Part shown: one piece after another, positions 17,075-25,742 of the stretch
Layout of the letters: every line of letters starts with the position of its first letter
How positions within the stretch are numbered: position 1 is the first letter of the stretch
DNA from: Mycolicibacterium sp.
GTDB taxonomy: Bacteria > Actinomycetota > Actinomycetes > Mycobacteriales > Mycobacteriaceae
NCBI RefSeq assembly: GCF_016462545.1
Contig: NZ_JAEMTA010000007.1
Coordinates: forward strand, 62,001-126,000
Length of the DNA: 64,000 nucleotides
Direction of reading: 5' to 3'
Position numbers and translations under genes: made by a program
The notes under the pieces: model-generated
Seen by the model: the letters and a program-made list of their open reading frames with translations, nothing else
Database searches by the model: none
Told to the model about the DNA's origin: nothing

Positions 17075-19182
17075 CAGCCGTGCCGGAGCAGGTGGCGGGC
17101 ATCGAGGAGCCCCGGATCGGGCTGGGTCTTCGCGAATACGGTGCTGAGTGGCAGGGCCGAACGCTGGCTGCCTCCAGCGTGCTCGCCGGCGCGGCGGGGA
17201 TGGCGGCGACGGTGCCGGGAGCACCGATCATGCAGTCGATCGCCCTGCTCGTCCTTCTGGTGTGGGGGGCGGGAAGCGCAATCGCGTGCTGGTTCGAGCT
17301 TCCGACCGGGGCGTCCGTGGCGGGGGTCATCGGGCTGAGCATCGCGGCGGTCGTCGCCATGACGACGCTCCTGGTGCGGTGGGATGCGTGGCATCCCAAA
17401 CTTGCCTGCCTGTGTCTGTCCATCGTCGTCGCAACCAGTGGGATGGTCCGCCTCTGGAGTGCGAACCCCGAGATCCTCGCGGGCGCGGTGCGGCGTCCAA
17501 TGCGCCGGCGGGGAAGCGCGTTCTGGGCCATCGCTCTGCTGGTGTTGGCACTTGGGACGTGGGCGATCGCGCTGAAGCCCTTGCGATCCAACCCCGGTGG
17601 TGACTACGGTCTGTTGCTCACCCCCGGCGGAGCGTTGCTCGTCGTCGCGATGACGGCGGTGGTGTCGTCCTTCACGGCGGCATTGGCTGCGCGACGGTCC
17701 GTTCTCGCGGCCCTTGCCGTGCTCGCGTCGGTCGTCGTCGGCAGACTGACGTCGACGCTGATCACCGAGGTACCTGCCTACACCTGGACGTACAAGCACA
17801 TCGGCGTCGTCGACTACATCAATTCCGATCAGGCCCTCGCACCGTACTGGACCGACATCTACGTGCGGTGGCCCGGATTCTTCACCGCCATGGCGTGGTT
17901 CAGCTCCGTCACTGGTCTGGGTCCGGTGGACGTTGCGCATTGGTTCGCACCCGTCGTCGACGTCTTGATCTCCATCGTGGTCGGAGCACTCGCGCTGACG
18001 GTGACGAGGAGCATGTCGACGGCTCTGGTCTCGTCCCTGGTCGTGCAGTTGGTGAATTGGGTGGCACAGGACTACTACTCGCCGCAGGCCCTGAGTCTGG
18101 TCATGGCCTTCTCGATTCTCGCGATGTTGTGGTGCTCCAACCGGTTTCCGATCGCCGGCTACCTCTCCGTGGCGGTGTTCATCGCGATGGTGTGGACGCA
18201 TCAGCTCACTCCGGCATGGATAATCGTGGCAGTGATCGCGCTCTCGATCGCGCGGCGGGTGCGGCCCCGCTGGATATTCGTGTACTACCTGCTGGTCTGG
18301 GGCGCCTACGTAATTCCGCGACTCGATTCGGTGGAGCGCTACGGGTTGTTCTCGTTCGACCCCGTCGCGAATACGGCGGGCACGTCGCAGAGCGAGCGGC
18401 CTCCCTCGGCCGGTTACCAATTCACCGTTCTGGTCGACAGAGGTCTGGCCCTGACGTTCTGGGCGTTGGCGGCGATCTGCGTCGTCATCCTGTGGCGGCG
18501 TCGATCCAAGCCGTGGGCCACGGCGATCGTCGCGTTCTCGCCGATGGTGCTGATCGTGTCGCAAAGCTACGGCGGCGAGGCGACGATGCGCGTCTTTCTG
18601 TACTCGTTGGCGGGCTGCACGCTCCTCATCGCACCCTTTCTGGCTCGGGCGCTGGTCAATTCGACTCCCGCACGCGGGCCGATGCCGAAGGTGTCGGCCT
18701 GGCTGGTCCTCGTCGCCTTTGCCCTCGCGGGTATGCAGGGCTATTACAGCAACTGGTCCTTCTCCACGGTGACCCCCAAGCAGCTGGAGCAGTCGCGCTG
18801 GTTGTTGGCCACCAACCAGGAGCAACGAGGCATCACGGTGTGGGCGCCGCAAGTGGGATGGCCGCAGCGGCCGAGCGCCGACTACGTGAAGTTCGCCTTG
18901 GTCGATACGCAATACGACATACCGCTCGACGATCTTCGCTCGTCCGTCCTCAAGGACGTCCCGACCGCCCAGGTGATGGCCGAGATCGAGAAGAACGTCC
19001 AGAACAGTCACATTCCGCTGTACGTGGTTCTGCCGCGTCAGCTCGACGGATACGACGCCTGGCTGGGAGCGTTCAAACCCGGTGTGCTTCAGGGTCTCGC
19101 CACCCAACTCGCCACACGCGCCGGCTGGTTCAAGGTGATCGACGACGCCGACACCGTCGTCTACAGATACCCCCGAGGTTAG
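17071..19182 (+). CDS. large polytopic membrane protein, candidate polysaccharide polymerase or GT-C-like transferase
   Basis: 703 residues with roughly 14-16 hydrophobic segments in the first 560 residues and a soluble C-terminal portion (about 560-703) that would lie outside the membrane. The arrangement resembles GT-C-type transferases or Wzy-like polymerases, but I see no diagnostic signature. A loop after the fifth or sixth segment (VPAYTWTYKHIGVVDYINSD) is rich in aromatic and acidic residues and could be the active loop. No other polymerase is evident in the operon, which makes this the best candidate. ATG start overlapping the SDR gene by 4 nt. Confidence 0.65.
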   Translation: MTAVPEQVAGIEEPRIGLGLREYGAEWQGRTLAASSVLAGAAGMAATVPGAPIMQSIALLVLLVWGAGSAIACWFELPTGASVAGVIGLSIAAVVAMTTLLVRWDAWHPKLACLCLSIVVATSGMVRLWSANPEILAGAVRRPMRRRGSAFWAIALLVLALGTWAIALKPLRSNPGGDYGLLLTPGGALLVVAMTAVVSSFTAALAARRSVLAALAVLASVVVGRLTSTLITEVPAYTWTYKHIGVVDYINSDQALAPYWTDIYVRWPGFFTAMAWFSSVTGLGPVDVAHWFAPVVDVLISIVVGALALTVTRSMSTALVSSLVVQLVNWVAQDYYSPQALSLVMAFSILAMLWCSNRFPIAGYLSVAVFIAMVWTHQLTPAWIIVAVIALSIARRVRPRWIFVYYLLVWGAYVIPRLDSVERYGLFSFDPVANTAGTSQSERPPSAGYQFTVLVDRGLALTFWALAAICVVILWRRRSKPWATAIVAFSPMVLIVSQSYGGEATMRVFLYSLAGCTLLIAPFLARALVNSTPARGPMPKVSAWLVLVAFALAGMQGYYSNWSFSTVTPKQLEQSRWLLATNQEQRGITVWAPQVGWPQRPSADYVKFALVDTQYDIPLDDLRSSVLKDVPTAQVMAEIEKNVQNSHIPLYVVLPRQLDGYDAWLGAFKPGVLQGLATQLATRAGWFKVIDDADTVVYRYPRG

Positions 19183-19191
19183 GTCCAGATC

Positions 19192-20046
19192 GTGACAACC
19201 ATGTTCGAAAGATTCAGGCCACCAATGGCAGTCGCCCTCGCCGTGTCGATGGTGGCGTGCAGCGGTGGCACGTGCCACGGTGAGCCCGCCACCGTGCCGA
19301 GCGGGTCCTTCTCGACGATCGTCGCGTCGCGGGCGATATACGCGGAGGACGACTTCGACGGACCGCCCAACTCCGCACCCGATCCTGGAATGTGGAACAT
19401 CGAAACGGGCGGTGTGGGGTGGGGGGCCGGCGAAGCGCAGGCCTACACGGCCGATCCGGCCAACGTACGGCAGGACGGCTCCGGCAATCTCGTGATCGAG
19501 GCTCGAAACGACAACGGGCACATCAGTTCGGCCCGGCTCAACACGCAGGGCAAGGTCGACATCACCGACGGCGTCGTGGCAGCACGTATCAAGATGCCTG
19601 CGGGGCAGGGACTTCACCCGGCATTCTGGTTGCTCGGACAATCACTCGGCGAGGTTGGCTGGCCGGCAAGCGGCGAGATCGACGTCGTCGAGTTGCTCAA
19701 CAGAGGATCCACCGCCTACTTCACCGTCATCGGCCCGCGCGTCGAGGGACAGCAGGGCTCCGCCTCGCATTCACAACTACAGCTGACGTCGACGATGGGC
19801 GGTCTCACCGATGGATTCCACACGTACTGGCTATCCAAGCAACCCCACCTGCTGGTGTTTGGAATCGACGAGAACACGATCGCAACGGTCACTCCCACCG
19901 ACCTGCCCCCCGGCCAGCAGTGGATCTACGACGCCCCCTACTTCGCCGTGCTCAATCTAGCCGTGGGAGGGGTGTGGCCCGGCCCAGTCGGAGACGGCGT
20001 CCTGCCCAAGAAGATGACCGTCGATTGGGTGAGGTTCTACCGATGA
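19192..20046 (+). CDS. GH16-family glycoside hydrolase, probable lipoprotein
   Basis: 284 residues. A signal sequence ends in MVAC at Cys23, a plausible lipobox. The GH16 domain carries the catalytic GEIDVVE motif (nucleophile Glu162, Asp164, acid/base Glu167). The length is close to M. tuberculosis Rv0315, a GH16 protein. It is expected outside the membrane, trimming or remodelling a beta-glycan, perhaps the product of this operon. GTG 19192 and ATG 19201 are both possible starts; neither has a strong SD. The end overlaps the adenylation-domain gene by 4 nt. Confidence 0.85.
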   Translation: MTTMFERFRPPMAVALAVSMVACSGGTCHGEPATVPSGSFSTIVASRAIYAEDDFDGPPNSAPDPGMWNIETGGVGWGAGEAQAYTADPANVRQDGSGNLVIEARNDNGHISSARLNTQGKVDITDGVVAARIKMPAGQGLHPAFWLLGQSLGEVGWPASGEIDVVELLNRGSTAYFTVIGPRVEGQQGSASHSQLQLTSTMGGLTDGFHTYWLSKQPHLLVFGIDENTIATVTPTDLPPGQQWIYDAPYFAVLNLAVGGVWPGPVGDGVLPKKMTVDWVRFYR

Positions 20047-21620
20047 GCGCGAATCTGATCGGAGCCATCGCGCCTACCGACATCAACTCTGCCGCAGATG
20101 ATCTCGGCGATGACGTGATGGCCGACTTCATGGCGGTGGCCCGGGACTGGCCGAACCTGCCCGCCGTCGTCCACAACGGATGCGCCCTGACCTACCAGGA
20201 TCTCGCGGAGCGGGTCAGGTGTGCTGCGTCGTACTACCGCAGACACCGAACCGACTCGTGCGCAGGCCCTCTCATCGGTGCGCTGGTCTCGCACACTCCC
20301 GCGGTCGCGGAGCACATCCTCGGGATACTTCACGCCGGCGCCGCCTACTGTCCGATCGACGCCACCCTGCCGGACGTTCGCAAGGAGGCGCTCGCGGAGG
20401 TGCTCGGTCTCGATCGCCTACACGCCGCCGTCGGAGACCCGCGCGGAGCTACGGATCTGCCGGTAGAGGTGGTGGGCGGGCAGTGCGAAACAGCTGGCAT
20501 CGACCGGGCCCACAGCGCGCCGCGGTCAAGCGATCCGGCATATGTACTGTGTACGTCTGGTTCGACGGGTACCCCGAAACCGGTTGTCATATCTCGGCAT
20601 TCATTGACGACGACGGTGCGTGCTCTGCGGGAACTGTTCGCGATCGTGCCGCAGGACCGGGTGCTGCAGTTCGCGTCGCTCGGTTGGGACACCTGCCTGG
20701 AGGAGATCCTGCCCGCGCTGACCGCCGGTGCGGCAGTGGTCTTCGACGACGAGGCGCATTCCAAGTCGTTCCCACGCTTCGTCCGGATGCTGGCGCAGCA
20801 GAACGTCACGGTGCTGGATCTGCCGACCGCGTTCTGGCACGAACTCGTGCTCTACCTCCACGAAGCCTCCGCCTCACTGCCCGACAGTGTTCGGCTGGTG
20901 GTGATCGGGGGCGAACGCGTGGATGCCACCAGGCTCCGACAGTGGCGGGATCTCGGAAACACAGAGGTCATGTTGCTCAACACCTACGGGTGCACCGAGA
21001 CGACCATGATCACCCATGCGGTGGTGCTGGCCGGCCCAGATGTCGAGAACGATCTTCCCGCTGAGGATTCGCCGCTCGGTCGAGCGCTGCCACACGTCAT
21101 CGACCATGTGACCGAGGACGGCGAGCTACTGGTGTCTGGTCCATGTCTGGCCACGGGCTACCTGGGACTACCCGACAGAACGTCGACGGGGTTTCCGGTG
21201 GCCGACCACGGATCCGGACCCGTCCGTTGGTTCGCCACCGGCGACATCGTCACCCGCGGCGACGGGGGACTGCTGTATCCGCGCGGTCGCATCGACGAGC
21301 AGGTGAAGGTCCTCGGCGTACGCGTCCATCCGGCCGAGGTCGAGGCACAGCTCAACAGTCACCCGGCAGTGGCCGCGGCGGTGGTGATGGGTGAGCGACG
21401 ACTGGGCCAGATGTCGCTGACCGCGTACGTCGTGGTGAGCGGCGCCGCCACCGCGGCGGAATTGAAGAGCTTTCTCCGCGACCGACTACCGAGCCAGTTC
21501 GTCCCCGCACGGGTGAAATTCGTTGCGGCGCTTGAGTACACATCCAGTGGCAAAGTCGACCGGGCGGCGACGCAGCGTGCCGCAGCCGCAGCAGAAGAGA
21601 ACAAGGGAGCAGACCAATGA
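20043..21620 (+). CDS. free-standing adenylation domain (amino-acid activating, NRPS/DltA-like)
   Basis: 525 residues with the whole set of adenylation motifs: LCTSGSTGTPKP (169-180), YGCTE (315-319), TGD (399-401), GRIDEQVKVLG (415-425) and the catalytic Lys504 in TSSGKVDR. The A4 region reads FASLGWDTCLEE; Asp216 matches the GrsA Asp235 position that grips an amino group, pointing to an amino-acid substrate. No condensation or thioesterase domain is attached. The carrier protein is the next gene (4-nt overlap), so it should load an aminoacyl group onto that partner. ATG 20043 overlaps the GH16 stop. Confidence 0.88.
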   Translation: MSANLIGAIAPTDINSAADDLGDDVMADFMAVARDWPNLPAVVHNGCALTYQDLAERVRCAASYYRRHRTDSCAGPLIGALVSHTPAVAEHILGILHAGAAYCPIDATLPDVRKEALAEVLGLDRLHAAVGDPRGATDLPVEVVGGQCETAGIDRAHSAPRSSDPAYVLCTSGSTGTPKPVVISRHSLTTTVRALRELFAIVPQDRVLQFASLGWDTCLEEILPALTAGAAVVFDDEAHSKSFPRFVRMLAQQNVTVLDLPTAFWHELVLYLHEASASLPDSVRLVVIGGERVDATRLRQWRDLGNTEVMLLNTYGCTETTMITHAVVLAGPDVENDLPAEDSPLGRALPHVIDHVTEDGELLVSGPCLATGYLGLPDRTSTGFPVADHGSGPVRWFATGDIVTRGDGGLLYPRGRIDEQVKVLGVRVHPAEVEAQLNSHPAVAAAVVMGERRLGQMSLTAYVVVSGAATAAELKSFLRDRLPSQFVPARVKFVAALEYTSSGKVDRAATQRAAAAAEENKGADQ

Positions 21621-21838
21621 ACCCCGACCGCATCATCGAGATCTTTCGGCGCGTCCTCGAGACGCCCCGAGTGGAGGCGAACTCGGACTTCTTCGAACTG
21701 GGTGGTGACTCCTTGTTGGCCACGCGGGTGCTCAGCGCGATCGCGCGGGACTTCGGCACCGAGCTGGACTACGAGGAGTTCGTCGACGATCCCACGCCGG
21801 AGGGGCTGACCACCAGGCTCGCCGCGGTAGCGCCATGA
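21617..21838 (+). CDS. stand-alone acyl/peptidyl carrier protein
   Basis: 73 residues forming one four-helix carrier domain. The phosphopantetheine site is FFELGGDSLLATRVL with Ser32. It overlaps the adenylation gene upstream and the amine oxidase gene downstream by 4 nt each. This suggests an A-domain/carrier pair that holds an aminoacyl thioester for the tailoring and transfer enzymes that follow, comparable in logic to DltA-DltC. A housekeeping phosphopantetheinyl transferase would activate it. Confidence 0.9.
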   Translation: MNPDRIIEIFRRVLETPRVEANSDFFELGGDSLLATRVLSAIARDFGTELDYEEFVDDPTPEGLTTRLAAVAP

Positions 21839-23223
21839 CCGGGGCAGACACGAGGGTGGTCGTCGTCGGAGCCGGCCTGGCCGGACTGACCGCTGCCGTC
21901 GAGTTGGCGACGGCGGGCGCGGACGTGACGGTGCTCGAGGCCAGGCAGCGCGTCGGCGGCCGAATGCACGGCATCCCGATGTCCTCGACTGTCATCGCGG
22001 ACGGGGGCGCAGCCTATCTCGGTGTGCGACACACCGAACTGCTCGCCATGATCCGCGAGAACGGTCTCGGGCTGGCGTCGACGGAGATGCTGGGGGACAG
22101 CACCTTCCTGCTCTCCGACGAGCGGACCACGACGGCAAGTCGGGTGCCGCCGCTGGATGCGGTCGCGCTCGGCGACCTGTTCGATCGTCTCGAAAGTCTG
22201 GTCGCCGAGGTGTGCGCGGAGGCTCCGTGGGCGAGCCCCCGCGCGGAGTACCTCGATGGCCTCACGGTGGCGCGCTGGGTAGCCGAGGAGCTCGAGCATC
22301 CCGCCGCACGAGCCTTCTTTCCGATGTTCATAGGCGAGATGATGGCGGCCGATCCTGCGCGGATCTCGGTTCTGCACATGGCCTTCTATCTGCGTTCCGG
22401 AGGCGGGATCCGCTACTTGAACGCCTTCAAGGGAGGCGCTCAGGAGTGGCGGATCGATGGCGGCGCGCATCAGCTCTGTGAGGCGCTGGCACGTCGGCTC
22501 GGCAATCGAATTCGATTGGGACGCGATGTCGATGCCGTCGAGCAGATCGGTGACGGCGTCCTGGTGCACTCGACGTCCACCGTGGACGGCATGGCGTCAG
22601 AACACCGGGCGGACTACGTCGTGGTCGCGATCCCGCCGCTTCTGGCACAGCAGATCGAATTCCGGCCCGGCCTGCCCGCACCGCGTGCGACGCCTGCCAC
22701 CGGCCGTGGATGTGCGGTCAAGGTACACCTGAGCTATCCATCGCCGATCTGGCGTGAACACGGCCTATCTGGTTGGTCGGTGAGCTCGGACGGACCGCTC
22801 CTGTCGACGGTCGACGATTCACCGTCGGATCTCTCCGCGGGCATCCTCACGGGCTTCGTCACCGGTGCGGCGGCAGCGTCGTTCAGCGCGCTCTCGCTGC
22901 CCGAGAAGGCAGATGCGGTACTGGCCCACGCGCGCAAGCTGTTTCCGCAATTGCCCGCGCCGACGAGGTGTTCGGTCACCGACTGGCTGGCCGACCGATA
23001 CAGCAAGGGTTGTTATGCCGCGCTGTTCGGGCCAGGCGACTGGATGCGGCTCGGACCCACCTTGACCGAACCCCATGGTCGAGTGCACTGGGCAGGCACC
23101 GAGACCAGCCTCGAATTCTTCGGGCTCATGGAAGGTGCGATCAGATCGGGCCGACGGGCCGCCCACGAATTGATCTACGGCGCCGACGTGGCCGCCGACT
23201 CGCGAAAGGCAACGGCGCAATGA
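21835..23223 (+). CDS. flavin amine oxidase (monoamine-oxidase family)
   Basis: 462 residues with the dinucleotide motif VVVGAGLAGLTAA near residue 9, ARQRVGGRM after it, and the C-terminal FAD signature GRVHWAGTETS. Family members oxidise amines or desaturate carbon-nitrogen bonds using FAD. Lying between the carrier protein and an aminomutase, it may act on a free or carrier-bound amino acid, but the substrate is unknown. Both ends overlap neighbours by 4 nt. Confidence 0.83.
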   Translation: MTGADTRVVVVGAGLAGLTAAVELATAGADVTVLEARQRVGGRMHGIPMSSTVIADGGAAYLGVRHTELLAMIRENGLGLASTEMLGDSTFLLSDERTTTASRVPPLDAVALGDLFDRLESLVAEVCAEAPWASPRAEYLDGLTVARWVAEELEHPAARAFFPMFIGEMMAADPARISVLHMAFYLRSGGGIRYLNAFKGGAQEWRIDGGAHQLCEALARRLGNRIRLGRDVDAVEQIGDGVLVHSTSTVDGMASEHRADYVVVAIPPLLAQQIEFRPGLPAPRATPATGRGCAVKVHLSYPSPIWREHGLSGWSVSSDGPLLSTVDDSPSDLSAGILTGFVTGAAAASFSALSLPEKADAVLAHARKLFPQLPAPTRCSVTDWLADRYSKGCYAALFGPGDWMRLGPTLTEPHGRVHWAGTETSLEFFGLMEGAIRSGRRAAHELIYGADVAADSRKATAQ

Positions 23224-24638
23224 CCATCCTCGAGGATCTCGGTGACGCCACTGGCTTCACCGCAGCGGTAGACCAGCCATACACCTACCGACGCAGGGAG
23301 CTGGTGGAACCCGACTGGCGTCGATACCCCGGGTGGGCGACGGTCACGGAGGCCGAGTGGCGGGATGCGCAATGGCAACGGGCGCACTCGATCAAGAACG
23401 TTGCGCAGCTCCGTGCGGTCACGGGTTCATTGCTCGACGATCGATTCTTCGAGGATCTCGCTGCCGATCAGCGGGAGCGCGCGACGATGTCGATGCTGCT
23501 GCCGCCGCAGATGCTGAACACCATGTGTCCCGACTCAGTTCCGGAACATGGACATTTCACCGAGGCCTTCTATGTCGATCCGATCCGGCGGTACATGCTG
23601 CCGGTGCTGAGCGACCGAGAACAGGAGTGGTGCTCGCACCCCTTCGCCGAGCGGGATTCATTGCACGAGAGCGATATGTGGGTCGTCGAGGGTTTGACGC
23701 ACAGGTACCCGACAAAGGTCCTCGCCGAACTGCTGTCGACCTGCCCGCAATACTGCGGACACTGCACTCGGATGGACCTGATCGGCAACTCGACGCCATC
23801 CGTCGCGAAAGCCAAACTCTCCCTGCGACCGGCGGACCGTCAGGAGCTGATGCTCGACTACCTGCGCGCGACGCCGACGGTGCGTGATGTCGTGGTATCG
23901 GGTGGTGACGTCGCGAACGTCCCGTGGCCGCGGCTCGAATCATTCCTCCTGCAGTTGCTCGAGATCGACACGATTCGTGACATCCGATTGGCCACCAAGG
24001 CACTTGCCGCGCTCCCTCAACACTGGCTGCAACCAGAGGTCGTCGATGGGGTCGGCCGGATCGCACGGCTGGCCGCTTCGCGCCGGGTAAACCTGGCCCT
24101 CCACACACACATCAACCACGTGCAGTCGGTGACCCCGCTGGTGGGCGAGGCGACCCGAGCGCTGCTGGACGCAGGCCTGCGCGACGTGCGCAATCAGGGA
24201 GTCTTGATGCGCGGGGTGAACGCCACCGCCGACGATCTACTCGACCTCTGCTTCGCGTTGCAGGGCGAGGCCAACATCCTGCCCTACTACTTCTACATGT
24301 GCGACATGATCCCCAACGCCGAACACTGGCGGATCTCACTGTGGGAAGCGCAGGAGCTGCAGTTGTCGATCATGGGCTATCTGCCTGGCTTCGCGACACC
24401 CCGAATCGTCTGTGACGTACCGTATGTCGGCAAGCGATGGGTTCACCAGGTGGCGCGTTACGACCGCACCCGCGGGATCTCGTACTGGAGCAAGAACTAC
24501 CGCACCGGCTTGGACGCGTCGGACGTCGATGCGCTCAACGGCGTCTACCCGTTCTACGATCCCATCGACGGCTTGCCTGCGGCCGGCCAGGCGTGGTGGC
24601 GGCGGCATTGTGGTCCAACTCCGCGGCGGGCCGGATGA
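23220..24638 (+). CDS. radical SAM lysine 2,3-aminomutase family enzyme (KamA-like)
   Basis: 472 residues, longer than the usual ~416 because of an N-terminal extension. It has GLTHRYPTKVL, the cluster motif CPQYCGHC (Cys175, 179, 182), the SGGD loop, and a PLP-lysine site PYVGK (Lys405) replacing the usual PGGGGK. The two Asp residues that hold the lysine side-chain amine in the clostridial enzyme (D293, D330) appear as Asp362 (YYFYMCD) and Asp399 (CDVP) with the same 37-residue spacing. A basic amino acid such as lysine is therefore the likely substrate, giving a beta-amino acid. Overlaps couple it to the amine oxidase and the next gene. Confidence 0.85.
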   Translation: MTILEDLGDATGFTAAVDQPYTYRRRELVEPDWRRYPGWATVTEAEWRDAQWQRAHSIKNVAQLRAVTGSLLDDRFFEDLAADQRERATMSMLLPPQMLNTMCPDSVPEHGHFTEAFYVDPIRRYMLPVLSDREQEWCSHPFAERDSLHESDMWVVEGLTHRYPTKVLAELLSTCPQYCGHCTRMDLIGNSTPSVAKAKLSLRPADRQELMLDYLRATPTVRDVVVSGGDVANVPWPRLESFLLQLLEIDTIRDIRLATKALAALPQHWLQPEVVDGVGRIARLAASRRVNLALHTHINHVQSVTPLVGEATRALLDAGLRDVRNQGVLMRGVNATADDLLDLCFALQGEANILPYYFYMCDMIPNAEHWRISLWEAQELQLSIMGYLPGFATPRIVCDVPYVGKRWVHQVARYDRTRGISYWSKNYRTGLDASDVDALNGVYPFYDPIDGLPAAGQAWWRRHCGPTPRRAG

Positions 24639-25483
24639 CCGTCGACGTCCATCCCATCACGGAGTCCGACGTCAGGGCCGTGTCGGAATTCCTGTGCGAC
24701 AACCACAATGACCGAGTGTCCTGGGCTCAGTCGCTCACCACGGTGCCATGGCAGGTGACGGCGCCCAATCACGGATTCATGCTGCGCGACGGGGGACGCG
24801 TCGTCGGAACCCTGCTGGCGCTCTACTCCGACCGGCTCGTGGCGGGTCGCGTCGAGCAGTTCTGCAACATGGGTTCGTGGTGCGTCCTGCCCCACTATCG
24901 GTCGAAGAGCATCTTGCTGCTGAAGGCGTTGTTGGCACAGGACGGATACAACGTGACGGTGTTGTCTCCTGATGAGGGACCGCGAGAGATACTCACCTGG
25001 TTCAAGTTTCGCCCTCTCGACACCTCTGCCTCGCTGATCCCCAACCTGCCTTGGCCAAGGTTGTCCAGCCGGACGAGGATCAGTGCTGACCCAGACGTCA
25101 TCGAACGAACACTCGTCGGGTCCGAGCTACTGCTCTATCGCGACCACACCCTAGCGCGTGCCGCGCGCCACGTGGTCGTCGTGCGCGGCGGCGAATCTTG
25201 CTACGTCATGTACCGGGAGTACCGATACCGGGGCGTGCCATTGTTTGCGACGATACTTCACGTCGGCAATCCCGACCTCCTTCGCCGCTCCCTGGTTCCG
25301 CTGACACGTCACCTGCTGATGCGCCACGGGCTGCTGGCAACCCTGGCCGAGCACCGGGTCGTCGGGTTCGCGCCGACGATCTCATTCAAGCTGGACAGCT
25401 GGCCCAAGATGTATCGAAGCGCCAGCCTCGAACCCGAACAGATCGATGACCTGTACAGCGAACTCGTCTGCGTGCCATGGTAG
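24635..25483 (+). CDS. GNAT-like acyltransferase
   Basis: 282 residues. The first ~150 look like a GNAT fold (MLRDGGRVVGTLLALYS, then WCVLPHYRSKSILLLKALL, resembling the acyl-CoA-binding loop and helix). The second half is less conserved. It could transfer an acyl or aminoacyl group to the polysaccharide or its precursor. It overlaps the aminomutase gene by 4 nt. The family assignment is tentative; acceptor and donor are unknown. Confidence 0.6.
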   Translation: MTVDVHPITESDVRAVSEFLCDNHNDRVSWAQSLTTVPWQVTAPNHGFMLRDGGRVVGTLLALYSDRLVAGRVEQFCNMGSWCVLPHYRSKSILLLKALLAQDGYNVTVLSPDEGPREILTWFKFRPLDTSASLIPNLPWPRLSSRTRISADPDVIERTLVGSELLLYRDHTLARAARHVVVVRGGESCYVMYREYRYRGVPLFATILHVGNPDLLRRSLVPLTRHLLMRHGLLATLAEHRVVGFAPTISFKLDSWPKMYRSASLEPEQIDDLYSELVCVPW

Positions 25484-25494
25484 GGGCCGAGGCG

Positions 25495-25734
25495 ATGGAA
25501 TCATCTCAGCCAGAGATGGATTCGATGAACACGGTAGGACTCGTGGTGGACGCCGTCTTTCCGTTCGCCGCGTCGTACGCGGCGATATTCGTGGTTCTCC
25601 TGGCGATGAACGTGGCGCTGCTCGTCAAGCTGCGCTCGGTCATTCCGCAGGGGTCTCGGGTGGGGACCGCCGCTGAGCGTCGCCCGAACGAATCGTCGAG
25701 CGGTCGCGTTCGCGTCCACCATCGGAAGGACTAG
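25495..25734 (+). CDS. small single-pass membrane protein
   Basis: About 79 residues with one strong membrane segment (roughly residues 14-45 of this frame, VFPFAASYAAIFVVLLAMNVALLVKL) and a basic hydrophilic tail (VRVHHRKD). No family recognised. The ATG at 25495 has AGGGG 8 nt before it; an earlier in-frame ATG at 25477 would overlap the acyltransferase stop but lacks an SD. Position inside the operon suggests an accessory or anchoring role for the acyltransferase complex. Confidence 0.6.
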   Translation: MESSQPEMDSMNTVGLVVDAVFPFAASYAAIFVVLLAMNVALLVKLRSVIPQGSRVGTAAERRPNESSSGRVRVHHRKD

Positions 25735-25742
25735 TCGAGGCG

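Noticed and set aside
17047..19641. 864-codon open frame on the minus strand opposite the polytopic protein and GH16 genes
   Set aside because: Its translation is Arg/His/Asp-rich with no known motif, typical of the antisense of GC-rich coding DNA; the plus-strand genes have clear motifs, overlaps and hydrophobic segments.
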